Positions 1 to 10,891 of a DNA stretch of 38,957 nt are shown here, piece by piece. Source of the stretch: Motilimonas eburnea (GTDB taxonomy: Bacteria > Pseudomonadota > Gammaproteobacteria > Enterobacterales > CBDFNC01); the NCBI RefSeq assembly GCF_021295345.1, contig NZ_JAIMJB010000028.1:1-38957 (forward strand), in the 5' to 3' direction. Numbering within the stretch: position 1 is the stretch's first letter; every line of letters begins with the position of its first letter. The notes beneath the pieces were generated by a model. That model was not told the DNA's origin. It worked only from the letters and a program-made list of their open reading frames with translations, and searched no databases. Both the position numbers and the translations under genes were made by a program.

Positions 1-106
1 CCATTGCGTTGTTAGCCGTGGCTTTCAACATGAGTATTCACACAGATTGCATGATTAGATTGTTAAAGAACGTTGACTCAGTGGCTTTCGCTTCACCTCG
101 TCAGGG
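1..106 (-). other. Partial rRNA operon leader (upstream of a 16S gene outside the window)
   Basis: Read on the minus strand this is the transcribed leader of an rRNA operon. It lies downstream of two rRNA-type promoters and carries a boxA-like element followed by a stretch resembling the E. coli rrn leader (a CAATCTGTGTG motif shortly after boxA). The 16S gene itself must start just beyond base 1. Location next to clpB matches E. coli, where clpB adjoins rrsG. The 94-residue open frame in this region on the plus strand is a chance frame through the leader and promoters. Confidence 0.85.
57..71 (-). promoter_or_regulatory. boxA antitermination element of the rRNA leader
   Basis: The minus strand reads GTTCTTTAACAATCT, close to the E. 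coli rrn boxA (TGCTCTTTAACA). In E. coli this RNA element recruits NusB/S10 to make rRNA transcription resistant to Rho. It sits about 40 nt downstream of promoter P2, a normal position. Confidence 0.8.
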
Positions 107-112
107 CTGCGC

Positions 113-140
113 ATTCTACGCTAGCCGCTTTGAAAGTCAA
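113..140 (-). promoter_or_regulatory. rRNA promoter P2 (proximal)
   Basis: On the minus strand TTGACT at 140-135 and TAGAAT at 118-113 are separated by exactly 16 bp, followed by a GC-rich discriminator (GCGCAGCCC). A 16-bp spacer with a GC-rich discriminator is typical of stringently controlled rRNA promoters. The stretch just upstream (141-176) is A/T-rich and could serve as an UP element. Confidence 0.8.
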
Positions 141-246
141 TCGTTAATTTTAAGAAATTTTCGATTTTCTTTCTGGTTAGAAACCTCAGCTTCTGACTCC
201 CTGATACTGCGTTGCGCCTTGCGCTCTGCCGTGTCAGTGGATGCGC

Positions 247-274
247 ATTATAGGGAGATCCGTTTTGGGTGCAA
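247..274 (-). promoter_or_regulatory. rRNA promoter P1 (distal)
   Basis: On the minus strand TTGCAC at 274-269 and a perfect TATAAT at 252-247 are separated by 16 bp, followed by GCGCATCC. This is the second of two tandem rRNA-type promoters, about 134 bp upstream of P2, the usual dual-promoter layout of proteobacterial rrn operons. Confidence 0.8.
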
Positions 275-335
275 GGCCTTTGGTAACAATTGATAAAACT
301 TAAACATTAACGAACAAAAACCACACAAATAGCGC

Positions 336-381
336 AAAAACCAAGCATTCCCTCCACGTTTCACAGCATGAAGGGAATGCT
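336..381 (-). terminator. Rho-independent terminator of clpB
   Basis: A perfect 10-bp inverted repeat (AGCATTCCCT at 344-353, AGGGAATGCT at 372-381) with an 18-nt loop lies just after the clpB stop codon. On the minus strand it is followed by GGTTTTT. It separates the heat-shock gene from the rRNA promoters about 60 bp downstream. Confidence 0.75.
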
Positions 382-391
382 GACAGGCTAT

Positions 392-2965
392 TTACTGCGT
401 AAAGCTAAAGTGATCACCCTCTAAATCCACTTTGATTGGTGAGCCTGGTAACAATTTACCCGACAAGATGGCTTGAGCTAATGGGTTTTCCAGCTCTTGC
501 TGTATCGCTCTTTTTAGTGGTCTTGCTCCGTATACGGAATCAAACCCAGCTTCTGCAATATGCGATAAAGCGGCATCACTTACATGAAGCTGATAGTTCT
601 TGTCACGTAGCCTTGCTTGTAGACGCTGTAACTGGATATTCGCAATGTCTTTAATATGTTCACCAAATAATGGATGGAACACCACAGTTTCATCAACCCG
701 GTTGAGAAACTCAGGTCTAAAGCTTTGCGTTAGTACAGCCAATACGCGCTCTTTCATTTGTGTATAAGTCGCCTGTTGGAAATGCTCTTGGATCACATCC
801 GAACCCAAGTTAGAGGTCATGATGATCACCGTATTTCTAAAATCAACCGTGCGACCTTGACCATCTGTCAAGCGGCCATCGTCTAGCACCTGTAATAAGA
901 TGTTAAAGACATCGGGATGCGCCTTTTCTACTTCATCTAATAAGATCACCGAATAGGGTTTACGTCTGACGGCTTCGGTCAGATAGCCGCCCTCTTCATA
1001 ACCGACATAGCCTGGAGGAGCGCCGACTAGACGTGCAACCGAGTGCTTCTCCATAAATTCCGACATGTCGATGCGCACCATGTTCTCTTCACTGTCAAAC
1101 ATAAAGTTTGCTAGTGCTTTACATAGTTCGGTTTTACCAACCCCCGTTGGACCTAAAAATAGGAAAGAGCCAATGGGCTTATTTGGATCCGCGAGACCTG
1201 CCCGACTACGGCGAATGGCATTAGACACGGCTTCCACCGCTTCATTTTGGCCAATGACACGCGTATGTAGCTGCTGCTCCATTTTCAGCAGTTTTTCTCT
1301 TTCACCTTCCAGCATCTTGCTAACTGGGATCCCGGTCCAGCGCGATAGCACATCGGCAATTTCGTTTTCACTGACGCGATGGCGCAATAAAGTCATATCT
1401 TGCATTTCCGCTTGAGAAGCAAGATCGAGCTGCTTCTCTAATTCTGGAATGCGACCATATTGCAATTCAGACATCCGGCTTAAATCACTGGCACGACGTG
1501 CAAACTCCAGATCTAGTCGCGCTTGCTCTAGCTCGGATTTAATATGCTGCGTGCCAGATAGTGCCGCTTTTTCTGCCTTCCAAACTTCGTCTAGCTCTTT
1601 AAATGCTTGCTCTTTTTGGCTTAATTCTTCGTTTAACAGCTGTAAGCGTTTTTTACTGGCATCGTCATCTTCTTTTGCTAACGCTTGTTGCTCTAGCTTA
1701 AGTTGAATGATTTTGCGCTCTAGCTTTTCCAACGGCTCAGGTTTGGAGTCAATTTGTAAACGGATACTCGATGCCGCTTCATCGATCAAATCTATGGCTT
1801 TATCGGGCAATTGACGATCCGAAATATAGCGATGGGATAGCTGAGCAGCTGCAACAATGGCTGGGTCGGTAATTTCCACCTTATGATGCAATTCGTAGCG
1901 CTCTTTGAGGCCGCGCAAAATGGCTACCGTGTCTTCTACACTAGGCTCTTCCACCAATACTTTTTGGAAACGACGCTCTAACGCAGCATCCTTTTCTATG
2001 TATTTTCGATACTCATCTAATGTAGTGGCACCCACGCAATGTAATTCACCTCGAGCCAATGCGGGTTTAAGCATGTTGCCCGCATCCATGGCCCCATCGG
2101 TTTTACCCGCACCGACCATGGTATGTAGCTCGTCGATAAACAGAATGACTTGGCCTTCTTCTTTAGCCAGTTCATTTAGCACCGCTTTTAATCGCTCTTC
2201 AAATTCACCACGATACTTAGCACCGGCAACCAAGGCGCCCATATCAAGAGAAAGCACGCGTTTATGCTTTAATCCTTCCGGCACTTCACCATCTATGATC
2301 CGCTGCGCTAACCCTTCGGCAATCGCTGTTTTACCCACGCCCGGTGCACCAATCAAAACTGGGTTATTTTTAGTACGGCGCTGTAATACCTGAATAGTGC
2401 GGCGAATTTCATCATCACGACCGATAACAGGGTCTAATTTACCTTGCTCTGCGCGCTCGGTGAGATCTATGGTGAACTTTTCTAGCGCTTGGCGCTGATC
2501 TTCTGCGTTTTGATCATCGACTTTTTGACCTCCGCGTACCTTCTCAATCGCGGTCTCTATGGTTTTTTGATTGGCGCCAGCTTTACGCAAGATATCACCT
2601 AATGCGCCTTTGTCTTCGCAAGCGGCTAAGATAAACAGCTCAGACGAGATGTATTTATCTTTGCGCTTTTGCGCTAGCTTGTCGCAGTAGTTAAGTAATA
2701 CACCGAGGTTATTGGCGAGCTGCACATCACCACCGATACCTTCGACTTTCGGCAATTGATCAAGGGCCTGCGACAGCTGTGAACGTAACGCGCTAACGTC
2801 AATACCAGCGTTGGTTAAGAGGGGGCGAATTGAACCTGCGTCTTGGTTTAACAAGGCCGTCATCAAGTGCACAGGTTCAATAAATTGGTGATCTCGACCC
2901 AAAGCAAGGGATTGGGCATCTGAGATAGCAAGTTGGAACTTGCTGGTTAATCTGTCTAATCGCAT
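392..2965 (-). CDS. clpB: ATP-dependent chaperone ClpB (protein disaggregase)
   Basis: ClpB is a cytoplasmic hexameric AAA+ disaggregase that works with DnaK to rescue aggregated proteins. The 857-residue product is exactly the length of E. coli ClpB and begins with the same MRLDRLT. Visible parts in order are the N-terminal Clp repeat domain (about 1-145), NBD1 with Walker A GAPGVGKT at 206-213, a leucine- and charge-rich coiled-coil middle domain (about 405-525), and NBD2 with Walker A GPTGVGKT near 605. The start ATG has an AGGA ribosome site 7 bases upstream. It lies downstream of pgeF but has its own sigma-32-like promoter in the 67-bp gap and its own terminator. The clpB-rrn neighbourhood is conserved in E. 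coli. The identification is secure. Confidence 0.98.
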   Translation of the reverse strand: MRLDRLTSKFQLAISDAQSLALGRDHQFIEPVHLMTALLNQDAGSIRPLLTNAGIDVSALRSQLSQALDQLPKVEGIGGDVQLANNLGVLLNYCDKLAQKRKDKYISSELFILAACEDKGALGDILRKAGANQKTIETAIEKVRGGQKVDDQNAEDQRQALEKFTIDLTERAEQGKLDPVIGRDDEIRRTIQVLQRRTKNNPVLIGAPGVGKTAIAEGLAQRIIDGEVPEGLKHKRVLSLDMGALVAGAKYRGEFEERLKAVLNELAKEEGQVILFIDELHTMVGAGKTDGAMDAGNMLKPALARGELHCVGATTLDEYRKYIEKDAALERRFQKVLVEEPSVEDTVAILRGLKERYELHHKVEITDPAIVAAAQLSHRYISDRQLPDKAIDLIDEAASSIRLQIDSKPEPLEKLERKIIQLKLEQQALAKEDDDASKKRLQLLNEELSQKEQAFKELDEVWKAEKAALSGTQHIKSELEQARLDLEFARRASDLSRMSELQYGRIPELEKQLDLASQAEMQDMTLLRHRVSENEIADVLSRWTGIPVSKMLEGEREKLLKMEQQLHTRVIGQNEAVEAVSNAIRRSRAGLADPNKPIGSFLFLGPTGVGKTELCKALANFMFDSEENMVRIDMSEFMEKHSVARLVGAPPGYVGYEEGGYLTEAVRRKPYSVILLDEVEKAHPDVFNILLQVLDDGRLTDGQGRTVDFRNTVIIMTSNLGSDVIQEHFQQATYTQMKERVLAVLTQSFRPEFLNRVDETVVFHPLFGEHIKDIANIQLQRLQARLRDKNYQLHVSDAALSHIAEAGFDSVYGARPLKRAIQQELENPLAQAILSGKLLPGSPIKVDLEGDHFSFTQ

Positions 2966-3000
2966 ACAACAATCCTAAATTTCATCATTATCTGATTATA

Positions 3001-3029
3001 TAGATAGGTGCAGCGATGGCAGTTTCAAG
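3001..3029 (-). promoter_or_regulatory. Sigma-32 (heat-shock) promoter of clpB
   Basis: On the minus strand CTTGAAA (3029-3023), a 14-bp spacer and CCTATCTA (3008-3001) match the RpoH consensus CTTGAAA-N(11-15)-CCCCATNT at most positions. It sits 36 bp upstream of the clpB start codon in the short gap after pgeF. Known heat-shock control of clpB in enterobacteria supports the assignment. Confidence 0.75.
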
Positions 3030-3032
3030 TTT

Positions 3033-3779
3033 TTATTTTGTTAGATAAATCAAACTGGCCATTCGCCCGGTAATACCATCGCGGCGATATGAAAAAAAGT
3101 CATTGGATTCGCTATAAGTACAATGTTCGCCGCCAAAGACTTGCTCGACGCCTTGCTTGGCCAATATTAACCTCGCGAGGAGGTAAAGATCGGCTAACCA
3201 CTTACCTTGATTATCTGCGACGAAGGCTTGTTTAAATGAGGTATCTTGCTCAGTAAATTGGTCACGCACTTCGCTGCCAACTTGAAATGCATCGGGCCCA
3301 ATGGCAGGGCCGAGCCAAGCTAAAATGCGTTCAGGCTTTGTTGGCGCTGTTTGGATTGCACGTTGCAAAATACCATCACAGAGTCCACGCCAACCAGCAT
3401 GAACAGCGGCAACAAAAGAGCCATGATAGTCGGTCAAAAGGACTGGCAAACAATCTGCGGTCATCACAATACAAGGGCGCTCTGCTAAGTCAGTCCAACT
3501 GCCATCCGCAATCGCTGGCGGACAGTCAGCGGTTTCATCGCTGGCATCATACTTGACAATATCAACACTATGCACCTGCTCTAACCAGAGAGGTTGCCGA
3601 GTTAAACCTAACCCATCAGCCAGTAAAGCGCGGTTGCTCAAAACATGCTCAGTACAATCTGACACATGCAGCCCGAGGTTTAAACTTGCAAAAGGGCCTA
3701 AACTCACACCGCCATGTCGGGTAGTACTATATGCCACCACATTTGCAGGAGCGGGCCAGTTAGGTTTAATAAGATGCAT
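3033..3779 (-). CDS. pgeF: PgeF/YfiH, multicopper-oxidase-like (laccase domain) purine nucleoside / peptidoglycan-editing protein
   Basis: This family (DUF152, YfiH) was once called polyphenol oxidase. It is now linked to hydrolysis of misincorporated UDP-MurNAc-L-Ser and, in relatives, to purine nucleoside phosphorolysis. Hallmarks are the N-terminal GGVS..PF.SLNLG segment, the TADCLPVLL motif and HAGWRGL, which carries zinc-ligand residues. ATG at 3779 gives 248 residues (E. coli 243). A TTG one codon upstream would add a single residue. The preceding rluD stop ends only three bases before this ATG, so the pair is translationally linked, as in E. coli (rluD-pgeF-clpB). Confidence 0.93.
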   Translation of the reverse strand: MHLIKPNWPAPANVVAYSTTRHGGVSLGPFASLNLGLHVSDCTEHVLSNRALLADGLGLTRQPLWLEQVHSVDIVKYDASDETADCPPAIADGSWTDLAERPCIVMTADCLPVLLTDYHGSFVAAVHAGWRGLCDGILQRAIQTAPTKPERILAWLGPAIGPDAFQVGSEVRDQFTEQDTSFKQAFVADNQGKWLADLYLLARLILAKQGVEQVFGGEHCTYSESNDFFSYRRDGITGRMASLIYLTK

Positions 3780-3782
3780 CAA

Positions 3783-4757
3783 TTAATAATCTTCTACAGG
3801 GTTATCTTTGGTGTCTTGTCTTAACGTTTCGGTCAATTCAATCATGTCTTGCGGAATAGGCGCCTGCCATTGCATTCGCTCGCCAGTAATGGGGTGGTCT
3901 AGTTCAAGCATAGCGGCATGCAAAGCTTGGCGTTTAAAACCGCGCAGCATGGCAACCAACTCTGGGCCAGCATTTTTCGGCAAGCGAGCACGACCACCAT
4001 ATAACTGATCACCTATCAGTGGGTGTCCAAGGTGTGACATATGAACACGGATCTGGTGAGTACGACCCGATTCAAGACGTAATCTTAATCGAGTGTGAGC
4101 GCGAAATTTCTCTGCGACCCGATAATGTGTCACGGCAGGCTTACCTGTTTCACGCACCGCCATTTGGGTACGATGGGTACCGTGGCGACCAATCGGCGCA
4201 TCGACCATCCCGCCCGCGGTCAAACGACCAATGGCAATCGCTTCATATTCACGCGTGATTTCACGCGCTTGAAGCGCTGTAACGAGATGGGTTTGCGCCG
4301 GTACGGTTTTCGCTACCACCATTAAGCCTGTCGTGTCTTTGTCTAGACGATGTACTATCCCCGCTCGCGGCACTTCAACGATTGCCGGGTAATGATGCAA
4401 TAACGCATTGAGCACCGTGCCATCCGGATTTCCCGCACCGGGGTGAACCACCAAATCCGCTGGTTTGTTGATCACCAAGATATCGTCATCTTCATATACG
4501 ATGTTGAGCTCGATAGGCTGCGCTTCAAAGCGCACTTCATCTTCTAATAAGGCATTGAGTTGAATCTGTTGCCCAGGCAACACCTTCTCTCTTGGTTTGT
4601 TAACCAGGGCACCATCAATCTCAACACGATCGGCCAATATCCACTCTTTTATACGAGAGCGGGAATAATCTGGAAATAGCTCGGCCAGCGCTTGATCTAA
4701 ACGTTGGCCTATTTGATGAGGGGCCACCTCTGCCTGTAACTCTAATTCTTGACTCAT
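3783..4757 (-). CDS. rluD: 23S rRNA pseudouridine(1911/1915/1917) synthase RluD
   Basis: RluD makes the three pseudouridines in helix 69 of 23S rRNA, which matter for ribosome assembly and termination. An S4-like RNA-binding domain occupies about residues 16-75, followed by the RluA-type catalytic domain. The catalytic HRLDKDT motif places the aspartate at residue 139, the same number as in E. coli. The length of 324 fits the family (326 in E. coli). It is transcribed divergently from bamD, with pgeF immediately downstream. This is the standard gammaproteobacterial arrangement and separates it from RluC or RluA. Confidence 0.97.
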   Translation of the reverse strand: MSQELELQAEVAPHQIGQRLDQALAELFPDYSRSRIKEWILADRVEIDGALVNKPREKVLPGQQIQLNALLEDEVRFEAQPIELNIVYEDDDILVINKPADLVVHPGAGNPDGTVLNALLHHYPAIVEVPRAGIVHRLDKDTTGLMVVAKTVPAQTHLVTALQAREITREYEAIAIGRLTAGGMVDAPIGRHGTHRTQMAVRETGKPAVTHYRVAEKFRAHTRLRLRLESGRTHQIRVHMSHLGHPLIGDQLYGGRARLPKNAGPELVAMLRGFKRQALHAAMLELDHPITGERMQWQAPIPQDMIELTETLRQDTKDNPVEDY

Positions 4758-4887
4758 ATACTTCTTATCATTATTGGGGCTTAAAAGCCGAATAGCATCA
4801 CTATATCATTTATTTTAACTTTTCTTTTGTCTCAGCATAACGGATACTTTGTCCTTTTACGAAAACACCAAAAATTAAATTGGAATT

Positions 4888-5646
4888 ATGAAGAAACGTG
4901 TTCGGTTCATTTCGGCGGTCGCATTCACCGCATTGTTTACCTTAGGCTGCTCATCCAAAGATGACCAGGAAACGGTACCAGATAAATCTCCAGTGGTTTT
5001 GTATGAAGATGCCCAACGTTCTCTGCAAGCGGGTAACTATGGTCAAGCCGCCGATGTGCTAGAAGCACTTGATGCACGCTACCCGTTTGGCCCGCACTCT
5101 GAGCAAGTCCAGCTTGATCTCATTTACGCTTATTACAAAAGCGAAGCAACCGCCCAAGCCATGGCCAATATCGACCGTTTTTTACGCCTTAGTCCAACTC
5201 ATAAAGATATCGACTATGTCTATTATATGCGTGGCTTAACGAATATGGCGATGAGCGCGACCTTCTTTCATGGTTTATTAAATATTGACCGCTTTGATCG
5301 CAATATCATCCATTACCAAAATGCTTTCATGGACTTTAAGCGCCTACTACAGCGCTACCCTGATAGCATTTACGCGGCCGATGCGCAGGCCCGCATGATA
5401 GGCATTAAAGACAGCTTGGCCAGATATGAGATTGAAGTGGCAGAGTGGTACCTAAAGCGTGATGCTTATGTCGCTGCTATCAATCGTGGTAAGTATGTAC
5501 TAACCAACTTCCCCGATACCAAAGCCACCGAAGCGGCGCTTGATGTCATGTTACAAGGCTACACAGCACTGAATGTTGAAGCGCCAAAAGCACGAACACT
5601 ACAAGTGATGAAAGCCAACTTTCCCAACAATAAATGGGTTCGTTAA
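4888..5646 (+). CDS. bamD: Outer-membrane assembly lipoprotein BamD
   Basis: BamD is the essential lipoprotein of the BAM complex that folds beta-barrels into the outer membrane; it docks BamC and BamE and contacts BamA. The first 20 residues form a lipoprotein signal peptide ending in TLGC, with the lipidated cysteine at 21. The remainder (about 35-240) is a helical TPR array beginning LYEDAQRSLQAGNYGQA. Length is 252 (E. coli 245). GGAA sits 5 bases before the ATG. It is divergent from rluD across a 130-bp gap in which I saw no convincing sigma-E promoter. It ends at a terminator shared with the convergent glnB. Confidence 0.97.
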   Translation: MKKRVRFISAVAFTALFTLGCSSKDDQETVPDKSPVVLYEDAQRSLQAGNYGQAADVLEALDARYPFGPHSEQVQLDLIYAYYKSEATAQAMANIDRFLRLSPTHKDIDYVYYMRGLTNMAMSATFFHGLLNIDRFDRNIIHYQNAFMDFKRLLQRYPDSIYAADAQARMIGIKDSLARYEIEVAEWYLKRDAYVAAINRGKYVLTNFPDTKATEAALDVMLQGYTALNVEAPKARTLQVMKANFPNNKWVR

Positions 5647-5661
5647 GTTCCTAACATCATG

Positions 5662-5698
5662 AACAATAAAAAAAGGCCGCAAGGCCTTTTTTATTGTT
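5662..5698. terminator. Bidirectional terminator between bamD and glnB
   Basis: A near-perfect inverted repeat, AACAAT-A7-GGCC / GGCC-T6-ATTGTT with a GCAA tetraloop, gives a GC stem flanked by A- and T-tracts on both strands. It lies between convergent genes (bamD on plus, glnB on minus), so it should terminate both. Confidence 0.9.
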
Positions 5699-5717
5699 GG
5701 CTTAAAACACCAAAGGA

Positions 5718-6059
<342 letters not shown>

Positions 6060-6151
6060 TCAACCTTGTATTATGTATTGCGCCAACTGGCCTATGACCA
6101 ACGGCCAAATGTTATTCAATTGTGATAAATATTCACTGATTATTCAAGTAA

Positions 6152-7081
6152 CTAGCGCAGTTCTGGCGGCACTTCAAAAATAACGTTTTCTTCCACACCC
6201 GGATTTTCAACCACGGCATTGCCGCCCAGTTGCTCAACTCTTGCAACCACCGCACGCACTAATACCTCAGGCGCGGACGCGCCAGCCGTCACCCCAACTT
6301 TAGCCTTATCAGCGAACCACTCAGGGCGGATGTCATCGGCGGTATCAATCAAATAAGCCGTCGTGCCAGCCTTTTCTGATTTTTCACGCAAGCGATTTGA
6401 ATTTGAAGAGTTTTTCGACCCCACCACCAACACCACATCGGTTTTATCGGACAAGTCCTTAACCGCATCTTGTCGGTTTTGCGTGGCGTAGCAAATGTCT
6501 TTCTTACGTGGTCCTTCGATGTTCGGGAAGCGCTCACGCAGCGCATCAATCACTTCTGAGGTGTCATCCACAGACAAGGTCGTTTGGGTACAAAACAGTA
6601 AATTATCAGCATCTTTTACATTGAGCTTCGCCACATCGGCCACCGACTCAACCAAGTAAATGCCACCCGCATCATTGCTGTATTGGCCCATGGTACCTTC
6701 GACTTCAGGGTGCCCTTGATGGCCAATTAAGATACATTCATGACCCCGGCGACTCGCACGCGTCACTTCCATATGGACTTTAGTCACCAATGGGCAAGTT
6801 GCATCAAATACCTTTAAGGCACGACGCTGGGCTTCTTTGCGTACTGCTTGTGAGACACCATGAGCACTAAAGATCACGATGGAGTTATCGGGTACCTCGT
6901 CTAGCTCTTCCACAAATACCGCACCACGGGCCTTTAGCCCGTCGACCACATATTTGTTGTGAACCACTTCATGACGCACATAAATAGGCGGCTCAAATAA
7001 CTCTAACGCACGCTCTACGATGCTGATAGCACGGTGCACACCGGCACAAAAACCACGCGGGTTAGCTAATAAAATTTCCAC
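6152..7081 (-). CDS. ispH: 4-hydroxy-3-methylbut-2-enyl diphosphate reductase IspH
   Basis: This iron-sulfur enzyme performs the last step of the MEP pathway, making IPP and DMAPP. The three cluster cysteines are visible at residues 12 (PRGFCAG), 96 (DATCP) and 197 (DICYATQ), the same numbers as in E. coli. His124 and Glu126 lie in GHPEVEGT. The start is GTG, not ATG: a GGAG ribosome site 6 bases upstream overlaps the region of the fkpB stop, and the protein then aligns with the usual N-terminus. Length is 309 residues (E. coli 316). It is the last gene of the murJ-ribF-ileS-lspA-fkpB-ispH operon. Confidence 0.97.
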   Translation of the reverse strand: MEILLANPRGFCAGVHRAISIVERALELFEPPIYVRHEVVHNKYVVDGLKARGAVFVEELDEVPDNSIVIFSAHGVSQAVRKEAQRRALKVFDATCPLVTKVHMEVTRASRRGHECILIGHQGHPEVEGTMGQYSNDAGGIYLVESVADVAKLNVKDADNLLFCTQTTLSVDDTSEVIDALRERFPNIEGPRKKDICYATQNRQDAVKDLSDKTDVVLVVGSKNSSNSNRLREKSEKAGTTAYLIDTADDIRPEWFADKAKVGVTAGASAPEVLVRAVVARVEQLGGNAVVENPGVEENVIFEVPPELR

Positions 7082-7090
7082 AATTCGCTC

Positions 7091-7525
7091 CTAGTCTATG
7101 CTGATCACTTCAACATCAAAGGTGAGAGCTTGGCCAGCTAATGGGTGATTAAAATCAACCGTTACCGACTCCCCCGTCACCTCGCGAATAATGCCCGGCA
7201 ACTCAGTGCCATCGGGTTGAGTGAACGCAATAATAGCTCCGACTTCAGCAGGAGCATCACTGCTAAACTTACTGCGCTCAACATGGTAAATATTATCTGG
7301 GTTAGGCATGCCAAAGGCATCTTGTGGTTGCAATTCAAAGGATTTACTTTCGCCTTCTGTTAAGCCTAATAAGCACTTCTCAAAGTTCACCGTTAAGCTA
7401 CCATCGCCCATGCGAAACTTGGCGGGTTTATTATTCACCTTGGTACTGTCGGCTGCAGAGCCATCGGCAAGCTTGATGGTGAAATGCATCACCACTTCAC
7501 TGTTCGCTGCGATTTGCTTAGTCAT
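7091..7525 (-). CDS. fkpB: FKBP-type peptidyl-prolyl cis-trans isomerase FkpB (SlpA-like)
   Basis: This is a small cytoplasmic FKBP of the SlyD/FkpB group that catalyses prolyl isomerisation and acts as a chaperone. The sequence shows the FKBP N-terminal strand (VVMHFTIKLADGS), the insert-in-flap region (VNFEKCLLGLTEGESKSFELQPQDAFG) and a C-terminal FDVEVISI strand. There is no histidine-rich metal tail, which separates it from SlyD. Length is 144 (E. coli 149). Its ATG overlaps the end of lspA by 8 bases and its stop is 9 bases before ispH, so it is translationally coupled on both sides. The position between lspA and ispH is conserved. Confidence 0.94.
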   Translation of the reverse strand: MTKQIAANSEVVMHFTIKLADGSAADSTKVNNKPAKFRMGDGSLTVNFEKCLLGLTEGESKSFELQPQDAFGMPNPDNIYHVERSKFSSDAPAEVGAIIAFTQPDGTELPGIIREVTGESVTVDFNHPLAGQALTFDVEVISID

Positions 7526-8039
7526 CTTTCACTTCCTTTGGATCAGGACGTTTAACAAAAATGGCATCAAGAATAATGATCAATGCCCCTAAGAAAATCG
7601 CGCTGTCGGCAACATTAAATGCCGGCCAACGGTAAAAACCCAGATCAAAGTCGAGAAAATCCACCACAAAGCCGTGATAGAGACGATCAACTAAATTGCC
7701 AATCGCCCCACCTAAGATCAAGGTATAAGCGGCATTAAGCCACTTCTCTTGATACGGTGACTTTTTCAGCCAGTACAACAAGACACCACTTACAAACACC
7801 GCAATGCCAGTGAAAAACCAGCGTTGCCAGCCGCCTGCGTCATGTAAAAAACTAAACGCAGCGCCATAGTTGCGCGCATAAGTGAAATTAAAAAATGGCA
7901 ACACTTCAATTGATTCGTACAGATCAAAATTTAAGTGCACATAAGCTTTAGTGATCATATCGATAGCGAACACAAGCACCGCCAGCCAAAGCCAGCGGAG
8001 ACCTGTTTTATCGACCATCGCAGACGTCGAATTAGGCAT
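7518..8039 (-). CDS. lspA: Lipoprotein signal peptidase II LspA
   Basis: LspA is an inner-membrane aspartyl protease that cleaves prolipoprotein signal peptides after lipidation; BamD in this window is an expected substrate. Four hydrophobic segments are visible. The two catalytic aspartates fall in VVDFLDF (Asp127) and FNVADS (Asp145), with the conserved [10 protein letters not shown] between TM3 and TM4. Length is 173 (E. coli 164). It overlaps ileS by 8 bases at its start and fkpB by 8 bases at its end, as expected for a coupled operon. Confidence 0.97.
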   Translation of the reverse strand: MPNSTSAMVDKTGLRWLWLAVLVFAIDMITKAYVHLNFDLYESIEVLPFFNFTYARNYGAAFSFLHDAGGWQRWFFTGIAVFVSGVLLYWLKKSPYQEKWLNAAYTLILGGAIGNLVDRLYHGFVVDFLDFDLGFYRWPAFNVADSAIFLGALIIILDAIFVKRPDPKEVKDD

Positions 8040-10857
8040 ATTGACGCGCTTCCCCTTCGCCAGTCACGTTAGTCACACAACGGCCACACAACTCGGGATG
8101 CTCAGCCACCGCGCCAACATCTTCACGGTGATGCCAACAACGGGTACATTTCGCCGCGCTTGAGGCTTCAACTAATACCGCTAACCCTTCCATTTCAGTC
8201 ACTGTGGCAGATTCAGGCGCAGTTTCCACGCTCACCTGCGCTTTAGAAGTCAGCATCACAAAGCGAAGTTCATCACCAATAAGTGCTAACTTGTCGGCTT
8301 GCGCTTGGGTTACAAACAAGGTGATATTTGCTTCTAGGCCACCACCAATCTTACCATCACGGCGTGCTTGCTCTAGGGCTTTATTCACCTCACCACGAAT
8401 GCGGATAACGTCATCCCAGTAGGCATTGTTAAGTGCTTCGTCTTGCTCAAGACCAAACAAACCATCAAACCACACGCCGGTAAACACAAACTCATCTCGC
8501 TCACCCGGCATGCGTTTCCAAATTTCATCAGCGGTAAAGCTCATCACCGGCGCCATCAGGCGTACTAGAGATTCACAAATTAAATACATTGCCGTTTGAC
8601 AACTACGACGCGCCACGCCATCGGACTTAGCCGTGTATTGACGGTCCTTGATAATATCAAGATAGAAACTACCCAGTTCAATCGAGCAGAAATGCATCAG
8701 TTTTTGTGTAACGGTAAGTAACTGGTAGTTATCGTAAGCTTCGACCACCGCATCTTGCAGCTCTTTAGCTTTGGCCACGGCCCAACGATCCAGTGCCACC
8801 ATTTTCTCAGGTGCCACCATGTCGGTTTTCGGATCAAAGCCGTTTAGGTTAGCCAATAAGAAACGCGCCGTGTTACGAATACGACGGTAGCTGTCAGCGC
8901 TGCGCTTTAAGATTTCGTCAGACACCGTCATTTCGCCGGTGTAGTCGGTCGATGCAACCCATAGACGTAAAATATCCGCACCTAGCACGTTCATTACTTC
9001 TTGTGGTGATACCACGTTACCGATAGATTTAGACATCTTGCGGCCGTTGGCATCCACGGTAAAGCCGTGAGTAAGCACTTCTTTGTATGGCGCTTCACCG
9101 TTCATCGCGGTGCCCGTCATCAAAGACGATTGGAACCAGCCGCGGTGTTGGTCAGAGCCTTCCAGATACATGTCGGCTTTATGGCCGTTGTATTCAGGGC
9201 GCGCCGCAACAACGGCAGCATGAGTGGCACCTGAGTCGAACCACACATCTAAGGTATCTGGCACTTTACGGTATTGCTCGGCTTCTTCCCCTAATAACTC
9301 GGCAGGATCGAGGTCCCACCATGCTTGGATCCCTTTTTGTTCCACTTTTTGCGCGACTTTTTCAATCAAAGCCGATGTATCAGGGTGCAGTTCTTGGGTC
9401 TCTTTATGCACAAACAGGGCAATGGGCACACCCCAAGTACGCTGGCGTGAGATACACCAATCAGGGCGACCTTCGACCATTTTTTCGATACGGTTTTGGC
9501 CCCACTCAGGGATCCAACGTACCGACTTGATTTCACCCATCGCCGTGTCACGCAGACCATTTTGATCCATAGAAACGAACCACTGCGGCGTCGCACGGAA
9601 AATAATCGGAGTTTTGTGACGCCAACAATGTGGGTAGCTATGACGGTAAGCCACATAGTGCATTAATGCGCCTGTCTCTTTTAACTTCTCAACCACGCTG
9701 TCATTGGCCTTGAATACGTGCTGACCGGCAAAAAACTCGGTATCCGGTAAATAAACGCCGTTATCACCGACCGGGTTCGCCACTTCTAGACCGTATTTAT
9801 TGCCCACCACAAAGTCGTCTTGACCGTGTCCCGGCGCGGTATGAACAACACCGGTACCCGAATCAGTAGTCACGTGATCGCCTAAGATGGCCGGCACGCT
9901 ATAGTCGTAGAAAGGGTGGTTAAACTGAGCCAGCTCAAGGGCTTCGCCTTTAGCAAAACCTAGCTTACGAAACTCGGTGATGTCGTAACGTGCTAAACAA
10001 TCCGCCATTAGCTCTTCGGCTAAGATTAAACGCTCTTTACCCGCCGCAGAAGTCACTTCCACTAACACATAATCAAGGTTTGCCGAAAGCGCGACCGCAC
10101 GGTTAGCGGGTAAGGTCCAAGGAGTGGTGGTCCAGATCAGTACCGATACTTGGCCTTCTCCGGCATCGCCTTCTAAGGTAAAGCGAGCAACCACATCGGC
10201 ATCGTCTTTAGCCGCAAAACGCACATCAATGGCAGGTGACGTTTTATCTTCGTATTCAACTTCGGCTTCAGCCAAAGCAGAGCCACAATCGGTACACCAA
10301 TGCACTGGCTTAGAGCCTTTATGAAGGTGGCCCTTGTCAATGATCTTACCTAAGGCGCGGATGATGTTGGCTTCGGTATCAAAGTTCATGGTGAGGTAAG
10401 GATTATCCCAATCCCCTAGTACACCCAGGCGTTTAAAGTCTTTACGTTGACCGTCGACTTGGCGCGCCGCATAGTCACGACACTTTTGACGAAACTCAGC
10501 CGCAGTGATTTTTTGGCCCGGTTTACCTACCTTTTGCTCAACCTTAAGCTCAATTGGCAGACCATGACAGTCCCAACCCGGAATGTAAGGCGAGTCGAAG
10601 TCCGACAAGGTTTTCGCCTTGATAATAATGTCTTTTAGGATCTTGTTAACTGAGTGACCAATGTGAATATCGCCGTTCGCATACGGAGGGCCATCGTGCA
10701 GAATAAAGGATTTTTTACCCTTTTTTGCCTCACGGATCTTGCCGTAAAGATCCTTTGCATACCATTCTTTCAACATATTAGGTTCACGATTAGCAAGGTT
10801 TGCTTTCATCGGGAACCCTGTTTTAGGAAGATTCAGGGTGTCTTTATAATCGCTCAT
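8032..10857 (-). CDS. ileS: Isoleucyl-tRNA synthetase
   Basis: This is a class I aminoacyl-tRNA synthetase charging tRNA-Ile, with editing of mischarged valine. The HIGH motif (DIHIGH) ends at about residue 68 and the KMSKS motif appears in [11 protein letters not shown]. The CP1 editing domain lies between, including the threonine-rich [14 protein letters not shown] segment. The C-terminal zinc-binding region reads CTRCWHH...CGRC. Length is 941 (E. coli 938), consistent with the bacterial type rather than the mupirocin-resistant eukaryote-like type. It sits 34 bp after ribF and overlaps lspA. Confidence 0.98.
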   Translation of the reverse strand: MSDYKDTLNLPKTGFPMKANLANREPNMLKEWYAKDLYGKIREAKKGKKSFILHDGPPYANGDIHIGHSVNKILKDIIIKAKTLSDFDSPYIPGWDCHGLPIELKVEQKVGKPGQKITAAEFRQKCRDYAARQVDGQRKDFKRLGVLGDWDNPYLTMNFDTEANIIRALGKIIDKGHLHKGSKPVHWCTDCGSALAEAEVEYEDKTSPAIDVRFAAKDDADVVARFTLEGDAGEGQVSVLIWTTTPWTLPANRAVALSANLDYVLVEVTSAAGKERLILAEELMADCLARYDITEFRKLGFAKGEALELAQFNHPFYDYSVPAILGDHVTTDSGTGVVHTAPGHGQDDFVVGNKYGLEVANPVGDNGVYLPDTEFFAGQHVFKANDSVVEKLKETGALMHYVAYRHSYPHCWRHKTPIIFRATPQWFVSMDQNGLRDTAMGEIKSVRWIPEWGQNRIEKMVEGRPDWCISRQRTWGVPIALFVHKETQELHPDTSALIEKVAQKVEQKGIQAWWDLDPAELLGEEAEQYRKVPDTLDVWFDSGATHAAVVAARPEYNGHKADMYLEGSDQHRGWFQSSLMTGTAMNGEAPYKEVLTHGFTVDANGRKMSKSIGNVVSPQEVMNVLGADILRLWVASTDYTGEMTVSDEILKRSADSYRRIRNTARFLLANLNGFDPKTDMVAPEKMVALDRWAVAKAKELQDAVVEAYDNYQLLTVTQKLMHFCSIELGSFYLDIIKDRQYTAKSDGVARRSCQTAMYLICESLVRLMAPVMSFTADEIWKRMPGERDEFVFTGVWFDGLFGLEQDEALNNAYWDDVIRIRGEVNKALEQARRDGKIGGGLEANITLFVTQAQADKLALIGDELRFVMLTSKAQVSVETAPESATVTEMEGLAVLVEASSAAKCTRCWHHREDVGAVAEHPELCGRCVTNVTGEGEARQYA

Positions 10858-10891
10858 TTAATCCAAGTTCCATTATCGGGAAGGTCAGTTT

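Noticed and set aside
9-293. 94-residue open frame on the plus strand at the left end
   Set aside because: It runs antisense through the rRNA promoters and boxA leader; the composition is that of regulatory DNA and there is no ribosome site.
4758-4887. Sigma-E promoter for bamD
   Set aside because: A TAACTT-like string is present but no acceptable -10 at the right distance, so no site is claimed.
6349-6549. Open frames antisense to or out of frame within ispH and other large genes
   Set aside because: They are shadows of strongly conserved coding sequences in the correct frame.
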